Below, one piece after another: positions 6,532 through 7,077 of a stretch of 7,077 bases of DNA. The notes beneath the pieces are model-generated. The model did not search any database. It saw only the letters and a list, made by a program, of their open reading frames with translations, and was not told the origin of the DNA. Within the stretch, counting starts at the first letter, position 1, and every line of letters starts with the position of its first letter. A program made the translations under genes and the position numbers. Origin of the DNA: an uncultured Mycoplasmatota bacterium (lineage in GTDB: Bacteria; Bacillota_I; Bacilli_A; RF39; UBA660); the NCBI GenBank assembly GCA_947572405.1, contig CANPBV010000075.1:1-7077 (forward strand), read 5' to 3'.

Positions 6532-7077
6532 ATGCCAGAACATCAGACAATAGAATGGAAAGAATCATGGCATGATGAGTTTTTAGAGTGGATTTGTGGA
6601 TATGCGAATGCTTATGGAGGAACACTTTATATTGGCAAGAATGATAATGGAGATGTTGTTGGACTTAGCGATAAAGATAGGAAAAAACTATTGGAGTCTA
6701 TTCCAAATAAAATTACAGATACAATGGGCATTGTGGCAGATGTCAATTTGCTATACGAAAATGACTTGCAATACATTGAGATTATTGTAGACAAGTACCC
6801 ATCCCTTATCAGCTATCATGGTAAATATTTTTATCGTTCCGGTAGCACGATGAGAACAATAACGGGAAAAGAGTTGGATAAAGCAATCTTAAAATCGCAG
6901 GGCAGAACATGGGACGGTATGCCGATTCCTAAATTAAAGGTAACGGATTTGAGGAGAGAGGCAATCGACCTGTTTAAGGAAAAAGCTCTGAGAAGGCACA
7001 GACTGACAGAGGAAGAAACAAGAGTTGACGATACCATACTGATGGAGAACCTTCATCTGATTGATGAAGAAGGGTAT
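6532..7077 (+). CDS. AlbA_2 (Schlafen-type) domain protein, N-terminal part (3' truncated by window edge)
   Basis: The frame is open from ATG 6532 to the right edge, giving 182 residues with no stop. The start of the AlbA_2 domain is clear: TIEWKES (6-12), EWICGYANAYGG (19-30), LYIGKNDNGDVVGL (32-45), KLLESIPNKI (52-61) and YFYRSGSTMR (98-107), ending near residue ~110. Proteins of this group (COG2865-type) bind nucleic acid or nucleotide through the AlbA_2 domain and often continue with a GHKL-like ATP-binding domain and a winged helix, which would lie beyond the window. They are commonly called putative transcriptional regulators or helicase-like proteins, and are frequent neighbours of type I R-M genes. 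Composition is less AT-rich than the cassette and similar to hsdR. A decayed copy of its 5' region appears to lie at 1168-1307. Its role here is unknown. Confidence 0.88.
   Translation, partial: MPEHQTIEWKESWHDEFLEWICGYANAYGGTLYIGKNDNGDVVGLSDKDRKKLLESIPNKITDTMGIVADVNLLYENDLQYIEIIVDKYPSLISYHGKYFYRSGSTMRTITGKELDKAILKSQGRTWDGMPIPKLKVTDLRREAIDLFKEKALRRHRLTEEETRVDDTILMENLHLIDEEGY

Overview
The window looks like part of a defence island in a low-GC Firmicute, probably a gut clostridium of the Lachnospiraceae type. The grounds are AT-rich codon use, strong GGAG/AGGTG-type ribosome binding sites, and clostridial-looking HsdR and AlbA_2 proteins. All genes read on the + strand. The taxon is inferred from sequence character only.

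Layout: (1) positions 3-1160 hold the C-terminal part of a type I restriction HsdR subunit, entering at helicase motif VI. (2) 1161-1312 is a short gap that mostly holds a decayed fragment resembling the 5' part of an AlbA_2 gene, plus the RBS of the next gene. (3) 1313-3793 encodes an 826-residue protein with two polymerase-type domains: an N-terminal archaeo-eukaryotic primase (AEP, TOTE-like) and a C-terminal reverse transcriptase with an intact YVDD and an Abi/UG-like motif B. (4) 3790-6348, overlapping by ATGA, encodes an 852-residue protein of unknown function whose last ~150 residues resemble a phosphoribosyltransferase (PRTase-CE-like) fold. (5) 6349-6531 is a gap with a possible decayed reading frame. 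(6) 6532-7077 is the start of an intact AlbA_2 (Schlafen-type) gene that runs off the window.

The centre of interest is the AEP-RT gene and its overlapping partner. They form a two-gene, very AT-rich cassette set between less AT-rich type I R-M and AlbA_2 genes. The AEP-RT architecture recalls the 'unknown group' (UG/Abi) defence-associated RTs; from memory, the UG10/DRT7 lineage carries a primase domain. The large partner with a PRTase-like end is not something I recognise as a characterised component. A plausible model, which is inference only, is that the AEP makes a primer or second strand, the RT copies it, and the partner senses or acts on nucleotides or nucleic acid during phage infection. 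The AlbA_2-like remnant just upstream of the cassette, with an intact AlbA_2 gene just downstream, suggests the cassette entered at or next to an AlbA_2 gene.
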